A stretch of 64,000 nt of DNA, taken from positions 1 to 64,000 of the forward strand of contig CAIPEB010000193.1 of assembly GCA_903863885.1 (NCBI GenBank), written 5' to 3'. The notes under the pieces are model-generated. The model was not told the DNA's origin and did not search any database. It saw only the letters and a program-made list of their open reading frames with translations. Position numbers and translations under genes: made by a program. Source of the stretch: an uncultured Planctomycetaceae bacterium. GTDB taxonomy: Bacteria > Planctomycetota > Planctomycetia > Pirellulales > Pirellulaceae. Below are positions 45,268-55,522 of this stretch, one piece after another (the stretch's first letter is position 1; every line of letters begins with the position of its first letter).

Positions 45268-46962
45268 TTACAGCGAATCGCTGGTTGTCGTGCCGTCCGT
45301 TGAATCCAGCGTCGAAAGTCGCTCGGCGAACTGCAGGTCATTGACGAGGCACGGGTGTTTGTACTCTTCCAGGTTGCCGCGCCGGGAGATGCGACCCGCG
45401 CGGAAGCGATCCCAGGCGCCCTCGGGGATTTCGATCAGGGACAAGGGTTCAAGCCTGCGAGACCGGACCTTGTCGGCATACTCGCAGTTCAATTGCCGGA
45501 GTTGCGAATCGACGAATCGCAGGAGATCCGCTGCCCGCCCTTTCTCGATTCCCGCTTCCAGCAGAAGCACATAGCCCGGGCGGTCACCCTCGACTCGCGG
45601 AGCGATCGTGAAGGTCTCGATCCGCATGCCGAGTTCCGAAAAGCCGGCCTGCACGGCCGAGACAACCTGGAATTCGCTGAGTTTCTCGCCGGTGAGACTC
45701 GAGAAGTGCGCTCCCTTGCTCAGGAATCGCAGGACAGGGACCTGTCCCTCAAACGCCTCGCACCGCACGAGATCGTGAATGTTGTAGCGGTAGAGACCGG
45801 CGGACGTCGTGAGCAGGATGAAGTAATTCCGCCCTTCCTGAAGTTCGTGCGCTTCGAGCACGGTGGGGTTCGGGCGGTCGATCTCCTCCTCGGGGATGAA
45901 CTCGTAGTAATGGTGCACGTAGTCGAGGATTCCGCTGCTCGTTCCGTCTTCGAGCGGGATTGTCATGCGACCCTCGCTCGCGGACAGACCGTGATCCCTC
46001 AGCGCCGTATCGCCAAAGTATTCACCCAGCCGCGGCAGATAGACGCCGACGGATCCTCCCATCCAGACGGCCAACAGCGACAGATCCGGCCATGCGTAAC
46101 GCGGGTACAGCATCCCGTGCTGGTCGATAATCCGTTCAAGTTCGTTTGCCCTTCGCGGATTGCGCCGCCGAATCCGCGGCTCGAGTGAGGCACGGATCGC
46201 TGCGGGCAGTTCAGCGCCGGTCAGGGTTCCGTCGTGGATATCGCGGATCAACGACTCTCGTTGACGATCTGCTCGCCGTGCGAACTCGATCAGCGTGCTC
46301 GGATTGGCGGTGATGATCATGCCGACGTTCGGCTCGGCGAGGGTCAGCCGCAGCGCCGCGTAGTGCTTTGCTGCCGGATCGTCGATGCGCACGACCTCGC
46401 GCGGCAGGACAAATACGCGGCGCGTTACCGCGGGAGCCGCCTCTGCGGCCAGCCCGCTGATATTGCCGCATGGGATTCCGCTCTCGGTCACGAGTTGGCG
46501 CCAGTTGCTGGTCAGCTGCAGCGTCTTCTTGTGGATCTGATCGACATGGCCGTGGTAGTTCGCCGCGCCCCAGACGTGCCAGCTGCGCCGATACTCGGCG
46601 AAGAACTGACTTGTTACCGGAATGAACTTGGGGCGATTCGTCGTGCCCGATGTCATGGCGAACATCAGTACGCGAGTGCCCGGGCCGAACATCGCGCCGA
46701 GGTCGCCGCGTTTGACGCTTTCGATGTACTCGCGGTAATACTCGTAGTCGGTGATGGGGACCCGGCGCCGGAAATCGTCGAGGGTTCGTATTTCGGAAAA
46801 GGCGTGGTCTCTGCCGAAGCGGCTGTCGGCATTGCGGCCCAACTTCTCAAACAGCCGTTCTCGCTGGACCTCACGCGATCGATGGGTTTCGCGCAGGAAC
46901 GCGCCTACCTTCCGATAGTAGATCGGTATCGCGGCCCGGTAGATCAGGGATTCAATGCTCAC
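45268..46962 (-). CDS. GH3-family acyl-adenylating amide synthetase
   Basis: A 564-residue GH3 (auxin-responsive promoter) family protein. The ATP motif AMTSGTTNRPKFIPV (about 102-116), YPRYAWPDLSLLAVWMGG, SASEGRMTIP and FILLTTSAGLYRYNIHDLVR follow the GH3 order. Plant GH3 enzymes adenylate a carboxylic acid hormone and couple it to an amino acid; bacterial members are less well characterised. The start is a GTG at 46962 that overlaps the stop of the ketopantoate-reductase-like gene (GTGA). An annotation starting further upstream in this frame would be wrong. Coupling to a PKS with a thioesterase suggests it activates the released acid and forms an amide or ester. Confidence 0.88.
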   Translation of the reverse strand: MSIESLIYRAAIPIYYRKVGAFLRETHRSREVQRERLFEKLGRNADSRFGRDHAFSEIRTLDDFRRRVPITDYEYYREYIESVKRGDLGAMFGPGTRVLMFAMTSGTTNRPKFIPVTSQFFAEYRRSWHVWGAANYHGHVDQIHKKTLQLTSNWRQLVTESGIPCGNISGLAAEAAPAVTRRVFVLPREVVRIDDPAAKHYAALRLTLAEPNVGMIITANPSTLIEFARRADRQRESLIRDIHDGTLTGAELPAAIRASLEPRIRRRNPRRANELERIIDQHGMLYPRYAWPDLSLLAVWMGGSVGVYLPRLGEYFGDTALRDHGLSASEGRMTIPLEDGTSSGILDYVHHYYEFIPEEEIDRPNPTVLEAHELQEGRNYFILLTTSAGLYRYNIHDLVRCEAFEGQVPVLRFLSKGAHFSSLTGEKLSEFQVVSAVQAGFSELGMRIETFTIAPRVEGDRPGYVLLLEAGIEKGRAADLLRFVDSQLRQLNCEYADKVRSRRLEPLSLIEIPEGAWDRFRAGRISRRGNLEEYKHPCLVNDLQFAERLSTLDSTDGTTTSDSL

Positions 46963-48032
46963 GGTTCGGCTTTCTTCCGATGTTCTGCGGCCTGTCCTAG
47001 CCGCCTGAATCGTCCAATCACCTGCTCTCGCGAAAAGAACGCACCGGCGCCCTGCCGTTCCAGTTCGTGAACCATATCCACCACGGCCGAATTGAAAGGT
47101 GCCTGCCCCGCTAGAGATTCCGCGAGCCGGACGACCTGTCCATTCACGTGATCGATTTCCGTCGGTTTTCCGCGCACGAGATCCTGCTGCAGCGAAAAGA
47201 CGATTGCCCTGCGATTGTAGTTTCTCCGGGCGACTGTGGCGATCAGGCTGCCAATCAGCGGAGCACCGAGCAGATGCATCAGGTTTCGCAGGCCGTGGAT
47301 CCCGGGCCGCCCCGGGATTTTCGCCAAGGAAATCCGGGCCCGCCGCAATGTCGCGATGCATTCCCTGACCAGAGGAAGACCCACGTGCGTCCGCCAAGCC
47401 GGGTCGCATAAGCCTTCCGTGATGAAGTTCGACTGTGACAGGCACGAAGCATAACCGACGGCGTTGAACGTCAATTTGCTGTAAAGCACACCGAGTACGT
47501 TGGGATGCTCGCGCACCGGCAAGCCCGATCTTGTCAACAGCCGCGCCGCCGATCGCGATGCGTCGATGTTGACTCGATCGCGCGACGGTCCCACCACAGT
47601 GACGCCGTTGAGTTGCAGGCTGACAACCCCCGGTTCGACCACCGAGATGTTCGTAGCCGTCATGCCCATCACAAGGCGGTCGGGCGCAACGAATCGCAAG
47701 AGCGTGCCGTCGTTGATGCCATTCTGGATCGAGACCACGATCGCCCTGCCCCAATGCATCGAGGCCTGCTCGAGCGCAGCTTGCGTATCCTGTGATTTCA
47801 TCGTGACGAGCACGATATCCGACCCCGCAATTTCCGCCGTGTCTTCCGAGTATGCGACAGGCACATCGCACCGGCCCCACGGACCCTGGAGCTGCACGCA
47901 GCCCCGCTCGTGCATCGCTCGTCCATGAGCACCGCGGCCGATGAAGAGCATCTCGGTTTCAGGGGCGCGGTGCTTGATCAGTCCGCCGAGCATTGAACCG
48001 ATCGCACCGGCGCCGAGCACGGATACTTTCAT
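46959..48032 (-). CDS. Ketopantoate reductase-like (ApbA/PanE family) dehydrogenase
   Basis: A 357-residue protein: MKVSVLGAGAIGSMLGGL Rossmann start, VTMKSQDTQAAL (with the NADPH/substrate Lys region), SIQNGINDGTL, and a C-terminal helical domain with YSKLTFNAVGYASCL, FSLQQDLVRGKPTEIDHVNG. PanE reduces 2-ketopantoate in pantothenate synthesis, but many paralogues reduce other 2-oxo acids. Being joined to the PKS gene by an ATGA overlap and to the GH3 gene by GTGA, it most likely tailors the polyketide product or supplies a 2-hydroxy acid building block. It is somewhat longer than PanE. Confidence 0.88.
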   Translation of the reverse strand: MKVSVLGAGAIGSMLGGLIKHRAPETEMLFIGRGAHGRAMHERGCVQLQGPWGRCDVPVAYSEDTAEIAGSDIVLVTMKSQDTQAALEQASMHWGRAIVVSIQNGINDGTLLRFVAPDRLVMGMTATNISVVEPGVVSLQLNGVTVVGPSRDRVNIDASRSAARLLTRSGLPVREHPNVLGVLYSKLTFNAVGYASCLSQSNFITEGLCDPAWRTHVGLPLVRECIATLRRARISLAKIPGRPGIHGLRNLMHLLGAPLIGSLIATVARRNYNRRAIVFSLQQDLVRGKPTEIDHVNGQVVRLAESLAGQAPFNSAVVDMVHELERQGAGAFFSREQVIGRFRRLGQAAEHRKKAEP

Positions 48033-51000
48033 GGCTGGCCGTCACCCTCGGGGAATGATGAGAAGGGCGACCTGCCGAGGCCGGCAGTGCATGCTTCCAC
48101 AACGCGGGCCAATGCTCCGGCATGTTCCGGCGACATCATGCTGAAATGGTCGCCCGGCGCGCTGTGGATTTGCAGCCGATCGCCGATCGTCTGAGCCCAA
48201 CCGAAATCGTGGCCGAGTGGCCGGCCGGTGATTTGTTCCAGCACATCTCCCGTTTCGGGACGCACCAGGTGGATCTTCTGGGAGAACGGGGCGATTCGAT
48301 AACCGCGGATCATGCGCGCGTGAGCATTGCCGGCCTCAACGATCCGGCGAATGTGATCGGGAGTTGTCTCGCGCGGCAGCACTCGCTGCGAAGTGGCGAC
48401 TTCCCAGACAAACTGCCACAGCGTTGCTTCGTCCATCGACGAGAGGTGTTCGTAAGAGATCTGCCGGACATCGATCGTGGCGCCGGCAAACCAGTTCGTG
48501 AAATTGCCCAGTTCGAGCAGGAACTTCAGATTGTCGTCAAGATGTACGCTGTCGTAGATCGAAGGCAGCGGCGTGTCGAAGAGGATCACAAGGCCGAGTT
48601 CGTCGCCTCGCTCTTGAAGCGTCCTGGCCAGCTCATACGCAAGTATCCCGCCGGCGGACCAGCCTCCGATGAAATAAGGACCTGACGGTCGAATGGACTT
48701 CACCGCGTCGTGGTAGACTTCGATCATCTCGCCCAAATCGCTGTGGGGCGGAAGCACACCCTCGTTGCCGCGGCCCCGCATCGCGATCAGCGGATTCCGC
48801 GTCAGGGCACGGGCCAAGTGGCGGTAACAGTTGATATCACCGCCGAGCGGATGAATGCAGAAGAGCGGCGCTGCGCCTTCAAGCGGACTCATGCGGACGA
48901 TGGGCGACCACGTGCGGAGATCCGATTCGGGCAGCGCAATTGAGTCTGCGGCCTCGGCTCCTCCGGTACTGATCGCTTTGGACGCGTGAGAGGCCAGCTT
49001 CGTGATGCTCGGGCCTTCCATGAAGGCCGTCATCGGAAGGCTGAAATCGAGACGCCTCTCGAGGTTGTTCTTCAATTCCATCGCCAGCAGCGAGTCCATG
49101 CCGATTTCGTTGAGCGGCTGATCGAGTTCCAGCGAGTCCTTGTCAATGCCCATGATCCTCGCCAGTTCGGTGGCGAAGTAATCACGCAGACGTTCCACGC
49201 GCCCGCCGGCGTCCAGCGGCTGAAGTGAATCGAGGAAGACGCGGTCGATTCCCTCGGCTGCCACTGCCTGATCTTCAGCGGAGTGCAGCACCGCGATGTC
49301 ATGGAGCAGCGTCGGCACGCGGTTGCCGAGCATGCGCAACAGGTCGGGCCAGTTCACGTCCATGGCCGCGCAATTCGAGTCGGGCCCCGACATCAGTTGT
49401 TCGAGAAGCCGCAAGGCCTGGCCCGGTCCAAGCAGCCGCATGCCGCGGCTCTGCATTTGACCGGAGTGTCCCGCGTCGACGGCCATTCCCGAACCCGACC
49501 ATGGTCCCCAGTTGACGCTCAACGCCGGCAGGCCCCGGAAGCGGCGGTATTCGGCCAGGGCATCGAGGAATGCGTTGCCGGCCGCATAATTCGCCTGCCC
49601 CGGCGAACCGATTACGGCAGCCACCGAAGAAAACAGGACGAAGTGTTCCAGCGGCGAGGTGGCCGTGGCCGCATGAAGATTCCATGCGCCGATGACCTTG
49701 GGGGACATGGCCCGATCCAGGCTCGCAAGATCCATGTCGAACAGCAGGCCATCGTCCAGTACGCCCGCCGCATGAAAGACTCCGCGCAACGGCGGCAGTT
49801 CGGAACGGATCGTATCCATGGCGGTCTTCAGCGAATCCCAATCTGCCACGTCCGCTGCGATCGCGGTGATATTCACGCCGGATGCCCGCCAATTCTCGAT
49901 CGCTTCCGCCGCTTCCCCGGCGGGTTTGTTCCGCGACACGAGCACGATGTGCCCCGCGCGGTTGTCGATCAGCCATTGAGCGAGATGCCTTCCCAAGGCT
50001 CCGAGTCCGCCGGTTACGAGATAAGTTGCATCGCTGCGAATCAAGCGAGAGCCGGCGGACTCCGTTTTGCCGGAAACGCCGTCCCGTCTGTCAAGCGACA
50101 CAACGACCTTGCCGATGTTCCGGCGCTGCGCCATGAAGCGGAACGCTTCGACGGTCCGGTCGATCGAGAACTCCGTCTTCGGCAGCGGATGGTAGACGCC
50201 CTCTGCGAAATGCCGCATGACTTCGGCAAACAGCGAGCGAATCGCATCGGGACGCTGCCGCAGCATTCGATCGAGATCGATCGCGAAGTAGGACAGGTTG
50301 TCCTGGAACGGAAGCAGTCCGATCATCCGGTTCTGGTAGATGTCGGTCTTGCCGATCTCCAGGAATCGGCCGTAGGCACGCAGCACCGACAGGCTTTTGG
50401 AGATCGCGTCCCCGGGCAGTGAATTCAGAACCACATCGACGCCCTGGCCTTCGGTCGCCGCCCGGATCTGCCCGGCAAACTCCAGTGTGCGCGAACTGAA
50501 TACCTGCTGAACGCCGAGCGAACGCAGGTAGTCGCGTTTCGACTCGCTGCCTGCCGTTGCGAACACTTCGGCGCCGACATGCTGCGCTATCTGGATCGCA
50601 GCCAGCCCCACGCCTCCGGCTCCGGCGTGGATCAGAATTCGCTCGCCTTGCTGCAGCCGGGCCAGCGTGATCAATGCGTAATAGGCAGTGAGAAATGTGA
50701 TCGGGACGGTGGCTGCTTCGGCCGGATCGTTGAGCGTGTCGGGGCGGCGAACGAGAGCATATTCAGCGGTCAGCGCATGCGAGGCAAAGCTGAACGGCGC
50801 GACGCCGAGCACTTCGTCGCCCGGTCGAAGCCGCTCGATATCCGGACCGACCGCAGTGACTCGCCCCGCGCACTCGATTCCCAGCGGGACGATCGGGTCG
50901 GTCAGGCCCGGGTAAAGCCCCATGGCTTTGAGCACGTCGCTGAAGTTCAACCCGGCTGCCGCGACTTCCACCTCCACCTGGCCCGCGCCTGGAGTCGGGC

Positions 51001-54000
51001 GCTCGAATGGCTCGAACCGCAGCGACTCAAACCGGCCCGGCTGGCCGAGACGCAGGTGGTACGACGTCGAACGGGGTACGGCAAACACGCCGGTGGTTTC
51101 AGCTGGTCCCTGACTCTCCGGCGCCGGTTCGAGTCTCGCAACGAGCCGCTCGCCGTGGCGATACGCAATCTGTTCCGCTGCCGAGCCGACGATGATCTCC
51201 CGCGTCAACTGCGAAGCTGCTGTTGCGATATCCGCGCGAGGATCAAGGTCGATGAGCCGGCAATGGAATTCCGGATGTTCCATTCCGAGAACACGTCCCA
51301 GGCCCCACAGCGGAGCCTGAGCGCACGCGACGTCCGAATCCTGCGAAGATGCGACCTGCGACCCTCGCGTGACAAGAAAGACGGCGGGCGGGACTGAAAA
51401 CTGCACCCGTGCCAGTCGGCGCACCAGGAGCAGAGCGGCGCCGGTGCCTCGGCGCCGTGCCTCGCGCAGCACCGGCGAGCCGTCGTGCCCCGGATCGTCG
51501 ATATCCAGGCTCCAAAGGTGAATGACTGACGCCGGGAGACTCTCCGCCGAACTGAATCCTTCGCTGAACAACCTCTCCCAGTGCGCATCGTCGAGTGGAT
51601 TCAGTCCGCATTCACCGCCGCTTCCGTCGGTTGCCGCGCGCAGCCTGAACTCGCTTGCGCACCTGACCAGCCAGATTCGCCGTCCGGACTGACGCAGTGA
51701 TTCGGCCAGGCCGCCGCCGACGCCCGAATCGTCCGCGAGGATCAGGGCGGTTTCGCGCGGCGCGGCTAATTCGCTCCGAATCTCGCCGGAAATGCTCAGG
51801 GGCTGCGTCTTCCATTCGGTTCGATAGAGCCAATCAGCAACGCTGCGTTCGTGGCCGTCGCCACCGGAGCGGCCAACGCGTTGGACACGCACTCCGGTCA
51901 TTTCGACGATCATTTGTCCTGTCGTGTCGAATACACAGATGTCGCCTTCGACCGTTTCGGGGCTGGCTTGATCGGCCTTGGAAGTCCGCACGCCGAGGAT
52001 GAGCGAGCCATTCTGCGGCCTGCTCTTCACTCGGACCCGCTGCACCTGTGTGGGCAGGTATGTGTACCGGCTGAACGAGCCGTCCGGTTCGAGCGGCACG
52101 AGGCCCGCAGTCGCCTGGAACAGGGCGTCGCCGATGGCCGGGTGCAGCTCGTATTTGTCCAGGTCGGCGACGATGCCCGGCGGCACGGCCACTGCCGTGA
52201 GTGCATGCTGATCGTCCCGCCTCAGATCCTGAAGCACTTGAAAGCTGGGACCGTAGACCAGGCCGCGCTGCCTCATCAATTCGTGGTAGAAGGCATCTTG
52301 CGAGGTGATCGAATGGACTTGCCGGCGAATCTCGTCAAGCTCCGGCGGCGCCGACGGTGCGGCTTCACCCGTTCGGTCCAGACGGACTTTGCAGCAGGCG
52401 TGGAGCGTCCATCTCATTTCCGCAGTGTCCGACTCGGCGGCCGTGCTGTGAACCTCCAGCAGGAACTCGTCCGCACCCGCAGGCGATGCTGTGAGTTGCA
52501 CCGCGCGATCGTGACCCTCGGCCAGGAACATCGCATGCTGAATCGACAGGTTCTCGATTACATGTTCGCCCGGGCCAAGGAGGTGTTTTGCCGCGGCGAG
52601 CGCCATTTCGACGTAACCTGCGGCCGGGAAAACGGGCGCGCCCTGCACCTGATGCTCTGCCAGGTATTTCGGCGAGTGGCACGAGAGACGAGACTCGAAA
52701 ATCTGCGTGGGCAAGGGCGAAAAAATGCGGTGGCCGAGCAGCGGATGCAGCGCCGGACCGTGTCCTCCCGTGGTGAACCGCCGCTGCGCCTGATTCGGTT
52801 CGAACCAGTATCGGTCGTGATCGAAAGGATAGGTGGGCAACTCGGCCGTTCGCCGACCGTGGGTTCGTTCAAAGGCCGCCCAATCGATCTTGCCGCCCGT
52901 CAGATAGAGTTCGGCGACGCTCTGAAGCAGCACGCTCCAGTCGTCCTGGCCCTTGCGCAGCGAAGGCAGCCAGAGGATGTTTGCATCGTTCCAGCAGCGT
53001 TTGCCCATCCCGATCAGGCTTGCGGTCGGCCCGACTTCGACCAATACACGCACGTCCTGGTCAGCCAGCGCACGGATACCCTGCTCGAAGAGCACAGGGT
53101 TACGGGCGTGGTCCCGCCAGTAGCGGGCGTCGGGCGCGTCGCCGGTAAGCAAACGTCCGGTGAGGTTGGACGCAATCGGAATAGCGGGCGCGCGGAACTC
53201 GCCCTGCGCCGCAATTCTCTCGAATTCGTCGAGCATCGGCTCCATCAACGGCGAGTGGAATGCATGCGACACAGTGAGCAACTGGGCCGCAATTCCCTCG
53301 GCTGCGAATTGGGCCGCGATCACCTCGACGGCTTTGGAGTCGCCGGAAATCACCGTGTTTTCGGGGCCGTTGACCGCGGCGATCGAGATTGCGCTGGCGG
53401 AAAGTCGAGGCCTTACTCTTTCCGCCGGAGCAAAGACCACCGCCATTGATCCGTTTCGCGGCAGTTGCTGCATCAGCCTCGCCCTCGCTGCGATCATGCG
53501 CAGGGCCTGCGGCAGATCGAAGACGTCCGCAATGCACGCTGCGACATATTCGCCCACGCTGTGGCCCAGCAGGATACAAGGCTCGACGCCCCACGATCGC
53601 CACAGTTGGGCCAGCGAATACTCCAGCGAAAAGAGCGCCGGCTGCGTGTAGGCGGTTTCATCCAGCAGACCTCGCGTGTCGCCGCGCTCGAACAGCACAT
53701 CGAGCAACGACTGTTCCAGTTCGCCACGAAGCCCTTCGTCGCACCGGTTCATGGCTTCGCGAAAGACCGGTTCGGATTCCCACAAGGCACGCCCCATTCC
53801 GACGTACTGTGAACCTTGACCCGTGAACAGGAATGCGACTTTCGGGGGCGCGGACATGCGGGCCCGCGCGGTGTTCACGCCGGGTATCTTGCGGCCGTCC
53901 CGCAATGCGGCCAGTTGTTCGGACAGGGATGCGGTGTCCGAAGCCACGCAAGCGGCACGATAGGAAAAATGAGAACGGCCCGCGTTGGCCGATGCGCAGA

Positions 54001-55522
54001 TATCCTCGATGGCCAACTCAGGGCGATTGCTCAGACACTCGTCGTATCGGCCGGCGAGTCTCGCCAGAGCGGTCTCCGTCTTGGCGGACAACGTCAGCAG
54101 GTGCAGTGGACGATTTGCGGCCGGGGGCGGACCGCCGGTCTGGGGCGAAGCCTCCTCGACAATCACGTGGGCATTCGTGCCGCCGAATCCAAAGGAACTG
54201 ACACCGGCCACTCGCGTGCCGTTGACCGCATCCCAGGGAACTGAATCCTGAGCGATCCGCAGCCTCGTGCCGGCCAACGAAATGTGTTCGTTCAGCTGGC
54301 TGAAATAGAGTTGCGGCGGAATCACACGGTGCTGGAGCATCAGCACCACCTTGATGATGCCCGCTATGCCCGAAACCGTTTCCGTGTGTCCGATGTTCGC
54401 CTTGACCGATGCGATCGAGCACGGCGGCTGGTCGGCCGACAGCCGGCGAAAGACCTCGGCCAGAGCCTGAGCTTCGATCGGGTCGCCGAGCGGCGTGCCG
54501 GTGCCGTGCGCCTCGATGTAACCGACCGATTCGCTCGCGATTCCCGCTTGAGCCAGCGCCGCGCGAATAACTTCCTGCTGTGCCCGGCTGCTTGGAGCCG
54601 TGATGCCGGACGTGCGTCCGTCCTGGTTGGCGGCGGTCGCTCGAATCACGGCCAGCACACGGTCGCCGTCCCGAACCGCATCGGTGAGTCGCTTCAGCAC
54701 AAGGATGCCACAGCCCTCGCCGCGCACGTAACCGTTGGCGCTTGCGTCGAACGGCCGGCAACGCCCATCCGGCGAGAGCATGCGAGCCTTGGAAAACGCA
54801 ATCGTTGTCTCGGGTGTGAGAATCAAGTTCACCGCGCCTGCCAGTGCGGCGTCGCATTCCCGGTTTCGCAGGCTGCTGACCGCCAGATGCACGCCGATCA
54901 GGCCCGACGAGCACGCAGTATCCACGGCCAGACTCGGCCCCCGAACATCAAGAACGTAGGAGAGACGGTTTGCCGCGATGCTCAACGCGTTGCCGGTCCC
55001 CACGTGTGCGTCGATGTGCCGATAGTAATCCTCGAACTGTGACGGGATCTTCGAGTAATCCGTTCCGCCGATCCCGATGAACACTCCGGTTCGACTTCCG
55101 CACAATCGCTCCGGCGAGATGCATGACGTCTCGAGCGACTCCCAGGCCACCTCCAGCAACAAACGCTGTTGCGGATCCATGCGGGACGCCTCGCGCGGCG
55201 AGATCCCGAAGAACTGCGGATCGAACCGGTCCACGTCGGCGATCATCCCCGCCCAGCGCACCGACATCTTGCCCGGTTGGTCGTCGCCCGTGTCGTAGAA
55301 TTCGTCCACGTCCCAACGCGACGGCGGAATCTCGCCGGTCGCGTCGATGCCCTCGGAGATGATCCGCCAGAACGCATCGAGACTTGAAGCCCCGGGAAAA
55401 CGGCAAGCCATTCCGACGATGGCGATCGGCTCGGCGGTGCGAGGGCTCCCCTTGAGTCGCTGCTCCAGCAAATTCCGTTGTGCAACCGAGAGGTTCGCCA
55501 CGCGTTCTGCAAGATCGGCCAT
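48029..55522 (-). CDS. Single-module fully reducing type I polyketide synthase (KS-AT-DH-ER-KR-ACP-TE)
   Basis: A 2497-residue multienzyme. KS (about 31-455): DTACSSGL with Cys204, HGTGTPLGDP with His339, KANIGHTE with His379. AT (about 560-860): GHSVGE with Ser655 and SHAFHSPL, the HAFH pattern associated with malonyl-CoA choice. DH (about 905-1190): His957 in EHQVQGAPVFP and Asp1132 in HPAIGDALFQ. ER (about 1490-1820): HAGAGGVG. KR (about 1835-2010): TGGLGALG and Tyr1979 in NYAAGN. ACP: Ser2144 in GMDSLLAMEL. TE (about 2215-2480): Ser2289 in GGWSAGG. Every catalytic residue is intact, so each cycle could give a saturated two-carbon unit, as in iterative fatty-acid-like synthases. There is no loading module or second module, and the TE suggests release as a free acid or lactone. 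A GAGGAAAA ribosome-binding site precedes the ATG. Confidence 0.96.
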   Translation of the reverse strand: MADLAERVANLSVAQRNLLEQRLKGSPRTAEPIAIVGMACRFPGASSLDAFWRIISEGIDATGEIPPSRWDVDEFYDTGDDQPGKMSVRWAGMIADVDRFDPQFFGISPREASRMDPQQRLLLEVAWESLETSCISPERLCGSRTGVFIGIGGTDYSKIPSQFEDYYRHIDAHVGTGNALSIAANRLSYVLDVRGPSLAVDTACSSGLIGVHLAVSSLRNRECDAALAGAVNLILTPETTIAFSKARMLSPDGRCRPFDASANGYVRGEGCGILVLKRLTDAVRDGDRVLAVIRATAANQDGRTSGITAPSSRAQQEVIRAALAQAGIASESVGYIEAHGTGTPLGDPIEAQALAEVFRRLSADQPPCSIASVKANIGHTETVSGIAGIIKVVLMLQHRVIPPQLYFSQLNEHISLAGTRLRIAQDSVPWDAVNGTRVAGVSSFGFGGTNAHVIVEEASPQTGGPPPAANRPLHLLTLSAKTETALARLAGRYDECLSNRPELAIEDICASANAGRSHFSYRAACVASDTASLSEQLAALRDGRKIPGVNTARARMSAPPKVAFLFTGQGSQYVGMGRALWESEPVFREAMNRCDEGLRGELEQSLLDVLFERGDTRGLLDETAYTQPALFSLEYSLAQLWRSWGVEPCILLGHSVGEYVAACIADVFDLPQALRMIAARARLMQQLPRNGSMAVVFAPAERVRPRLSASAISIAAVNGPENTVISGDSKAVEVIAAQFAAEGIAAQLLTVSHAFHSPLMEPMLDEFERIAAQGEFRAPAIPIASNLTGRLLTGDAPDARYWRDHARNPVLFEQGIRALADQDVRVLVEVGPTASLIGMGKRCWNDANILWLPSLRKGQDDWSVLLQSVAELYLTGGKIDWAAFERTHGRRTAELPTYPFDHDRYWFEPNQAQRRFTTGGHGPALHPLLGHRIFSPLPTQIFESRLSCHSPKYLAEHQVQGAPVFPAAGYVEMALAAAKHLLGPGEHVIENLSIQHAMFLAEGHDRAVQLTASPAGADEFLLEVHSTAAESDTAEMRWTLHACCKVRLDRTGEAAPSAPPELDEIRRQVHSITSQDAFYHELMRQRGLVYGPSFQVLQDLRRDDQHALTAVAVPPGIVADLDKYELHPAIGDALFQATAGLVPLEPDGSFSRYTYLPTQVQRVRVKSRPQNGSLILGVRTSKADQASPETVEGDICVFDTTGQMIVEMTGVRVQRVGRSGGDGHERSVADWLYRTEWKTQPLSISGEIRSELAAPRETALILADDSGVGGGLAESLRQSGRRIWLVRCASEFRLRAATDGSGGECGLNPLDDAHWERLFSEGFSSAESLPASVIHLWSLDIDDPGHDGSPVLREARRRGTGAALLLVRRLARVQFSVPPAVFLVTRGSQVASSQDSDVACAQAPLWGLGRVLGMEHPEFHCRLIDLDPRADIATAASQLTREIIVGSAAEQIAYRHGERLVARLEPAPESQGPAETTGVFAVPRSTSYHLRLGQPGRFESLRFEPFERPTPGAGQVEVEVAAAGLNFSDVLKAMGLYPGLTDPIVPLGIECAGRVTAVGPDIERLRPGDEVLGVAPFSFASHALTAEYALVRRPDTLNDPAEAATVPITFLTAYYALITLARLQQGERILIHAGAGGVGLAAIQIAQHVGAEVFATAGSESKRDYLRSLGVQQVFSSRTLEFAGQIRAATEGQGVDVVLNSLPGDAISKSLSVLRAYGRFLEIGKTDIYQNRMIGLLPFQDNLSYFAIDLDRMLRQRPDAIRSLFAEVMRHFAEGVYHPLPKTEFSIDRTVEAFRFMAQRRNIGKVVVSLDRRDGVSGKTESAGSRLIRSDATYLVTGGLGALGRHLAQWLIDNRAGHIVLVSRNKPAGEAAEAIENWRASGVNITAIAADVADWDSLKTAMDTIRSELPPLRGVFHAAGVLDDGLLFDMDLASLDRAMSPKVIGAWNLHAATATSPLEHFVLFSSVAAVIGSPGQANYAAGNAFLDALAEYRRFRGLPALSVNWGPWSGSGMAVDAGHSGQMQSRGMRLLGPGQALRLLEQLMSGPDSNCAAMDVNWPDLLRMLGNRVPTLLHDIAVLHSAEDQAVAAEGIDRVFLDSLQPLDAGGRVERLRDYFATELARIMGIDKDSLELDQPLNEIGMDSLLAMELKNNLERRLDFSLPMTAFMEGPSITKLASHASKAISTGGAEAADSIALPESDLRTWSPIVRMSPLEGAAPLFCIHPLGGDINCYRHLARALTRNPLIAMRGRGNEGVLPPHSDLGEMIEVYHDAVKSIRPSGPYFIGGWSAGGILAYELARTLQERGDELGLVILFDTPLPSIYDSVHLDDNLKFLLELGNFTNWFAGATIDVRQISYEHLSSMDEATLWQFVWEVATSQRVLPRETTPDHIRRIVEAGNAHARMIRGYRIAPFSQKIHLVRPETGDVLEQITGRPLGHDFGWAQTIGDRLQIHSAPGDHFSMMSPEHAGALARVVEACTAGLGRSPFSSFPEGDGQP

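Noticed and set aside
46963-47880. 306-codon N-terminal extension of the GH3 frame
   Set aside because: It is antisense-free but overlaps the ketopantoate-reductase-like gene in another frame on the same strand; GH3 similarity begins exactly at the GTG at 46962.
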